Assembly: GCA_002499945.1 (NCBI GenBank)
Contig: DKYP01000149.1
Location: 1 to 6,937 of the forward strand
Reading direction: 5' to 3'
DNA: 6,937 nucleotides
Source of the DNA: Lachnoclostridium sp. UBA7097
Lineage (GTDB): Bacteria; Bacillota; Clostridia; Lachnospirales; Lachnospiraceae
Made by a program: the position numbers and the translations under genes. Positions 5,706-6,937 of this stretch are shown here, piece by piece. The notes beneath the pieces were generated by a model that ran no database searches, was not told the origin of the DNA, and saw only the letters and a program-made list of their open reading frames with translations. Every line of letters starts with the position of its first letter. Position 1 is the first letter of the stretch.

Positions 5706-6937
5706 TTAGTATAATAATCTTATTATCTGCTTATCAGTGATAATGCTTAACGGCTGTGCCTGTAACCTGTGGTTTTTCTTATTATAATAAAATGCCACAA
5801 GCATTACCTGGTCTTTTAAAAGATATTTGCCAGGAAGTATTGGTATACGTGTAGTTGTTTCTTCCATCTGCGGCATGTTGCCCATTAAAATATTATCACC
5901 ACTATTTGTTACAAGCACAAAGCCATCATCACATTTACCAATCTCTTTGTATTGTATAAGTTTCATAACCATTGGCTGTGCAAGTGCGTTTTTTAAAGTA
6001 TTTTTAATGGCTTTTGCTTCACTGTTTATTGATGGTGATGCAAAACTCCTGATTTTTGCACAGTCATCTTCTGTTAAATTACGCACCTGGGCATTATCCC
6101 ATCTTATACGCAGGTTGCCATCCCCTGGATATGTAACAGCCCTTTGCACATCTGCCACACCAAATACAGAGTCCTCCTGTTTAATATATTTGATAGCTTT
6201 AAGGGGACGGTAATTATAATTAATGTAAATACTGCCATCTCCAAGGTCAATCCAGTAGCCGGTGTCTGCATACTGTCCTGCTGCTGCGTCAAAATCTATC
6301 CAGAATGAAAGCTGTGCAAAACTTTTATTTTCCATTCCCCTGCCAGCTTCTTCAAGTTCACTAAGCTTCCATATACCGCCAAGTTCTTCATAAAGCAGGT
6401 TATCATCAAGTCCTGTATTATCATTTGCCAGCTTGTCCTCTATATATTGGCGTGATTTTTTGCTAAGTGTATGCAGCTTTTTTAATATATCTATTGCATT
6501 GTCATAATGTTCTTCATTGCCATCCTTCTGGAACTGTGTTATCTCAATAAGAAGCCCGTTGCACAGCCTTTGCGGGCCAGTAAGGTAATAATCGCCCATC
6601 TGTTTTACAAGGTCTTTATATGTTTTAAGTGAAGCACTGCCTATAGTGCCAAGCCCTGCCATAACAAGCCCGTCAGTCATTTTATCTACTAAATCCAGTC
6701 CTTCAAGCTGGCTTTTAAGTTTTTTGGCCCTGGCATTTTTAGCAGATTTTGCTGCGGAAGCTTTTTTCTTTTCGGCTTTTTTGCGTTCCTCCTCTGTCAT
6801 TTCACTTAGAGGTTTTGTTGTTTTATTATCCCTTGCCATTTTTTTATTACGCTTTCTGGTAATATCTTCTGGCACTTCACAGATTGTAAATTCTTTTCCA
6901 TTTAAAATTTCATATAAACTTAAAACAGAAATCAGCA
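5706..6937 (-). CDS. C-terminal part of a probable SWIM zinc-finger protein, open at the window edge
   Basis: The frame ends at TAA (5706-5708) and stays open to base 6937, so at least 409 codons are visible and the N-terminus is outside the window. A GTG at 6875 and an ATG at 6839 are possible internal starts, but neither has a good Shine-Dalgarno. The 20 codons before the GTG read as protein (LYEILNGKEFTICE, running into VPEDITRKR). I recall this kind of sequence directly after the CxC...CxH SWIM motif in homologues that accompany MoxR/VWA genes; the zinc ligands themselves are not in view. A very Lys/Ala/Glu-rich linker follows (about 7-54 counted from the GTG). A mixed domain comes next, with GLVMAGLGTIG (69-79), YYLTGPQRL (96-104), DNLLYEELGGIWKLSELE (158-175), NYNYRPLKAIKY (219-230) and a closing IRLLY. 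SWIM domains are known to bind nucleic acid or protein; the role here is unknown. It is the first visible gene of the operon, 16 bp before the AAA+ gene. If the true start is 6875 or 6839, the product would be a 389- or 377-residue hypothetical protein. Confidence 0.7.
   Translation of the reverse strand, partial: LISVLSLYEILNGKEFTICEVPEDITRKRNKKMARDNKTTKPLSEMTEEERKKAEKKKASAAKSAKNARAKKLKSQLEGLDLVDKMTDGLVMAGLGTIGSASLKTYKDLVKQMGDYYLTGPQRLCNGLLIEITQFQKDGNEEHYDNAIDILKKLHTLSKKSRQYIEDKLANDNTGLDDNLLYEELGGIWKLSELEEAGRGMENKSFAQLSFWIDFDAAAGQYADTGYWIDLGDGSIYINYNYRPLKAIKYIKQEDSVFGVADVQRAVTYPGDGNLRIRWDNAQVRNLTEDDCAKIRSFASPSINSEAKAIKNTLKNALAQPMVMKLIQYKEIGKCDDGFVLVTNSGDNILMGNMPQMEETTTRIPILPGKYLLKDQVMLVAFYYNKKNHRLQAQPLSIITDKQIIRLLY

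Overview
The window comes from an AT-rich genome, most likely a low-GC Clostridia member of the Lachnospiraceae type. This is inferred from base composition, strong Shine-Dalgarno sequences and the presence of a DUF5688-type protein, a family I associate with those gut anaerobes. No rRNA, tRNA, CRISPR array, insertion sequence or phage gene was found.

Layout: the left end (55-1056, + strand) holds one free-standing gene for a DUF5688-like protein of unknown function. It converges on a four-gene minus-strand operon. A perfect 14-bp inverted repeat at 1070-1112 sits between the two 3' ends and probably serves as a shared terminator. Read in its own direction, the operon enters from the right edge with the 3' part of a gene whose reading frame is still open at base 6937. 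I interpret this as the C-terminal part of a SWIM-zinc-finger protein. It is followed after 16 bp by a MoxR-type AAA+ ATPase (4601-5689), then by an overlapping DUF5682 protein of about 758 residues (2335-4611), and after 28 bp by a VWA-domain protein with an intact metal-binding MIDAS site (1119-2306). The operon promoter lies outside the window.

How the genes may work together: pairs of a MoxR AAA+ ATPase and a VWA protein are established ATP-driven remodelling or metal-insertion chaperone pairs (for example RavA-ViaA, CbbQ-CbbO and the CoxD-CoxE type). Here the pair is tied to a large third protein, DUF5682. Its first ~225 residues carry GxxH, E and GxxH-type motifs resembling the TraB/TIKI/ChaN/EreA hydrolase-like superfamily. 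A fourth partner is the SWIM-type protein. From memory, the same set of families, with strongly similar sequences, occurs in Actinobacteria as well as Firmicutes. That would make it an old, widely shared module whose biochemical role is, to my knowledge, not established. It is the most interesting content of the window. The AAA+ protein's Walker B has Glu in place of the usual Asp, which appears to be a family trait rather than damage.

All four operon genes look intact within the window. There is no gene-free stretch over 300 bases.
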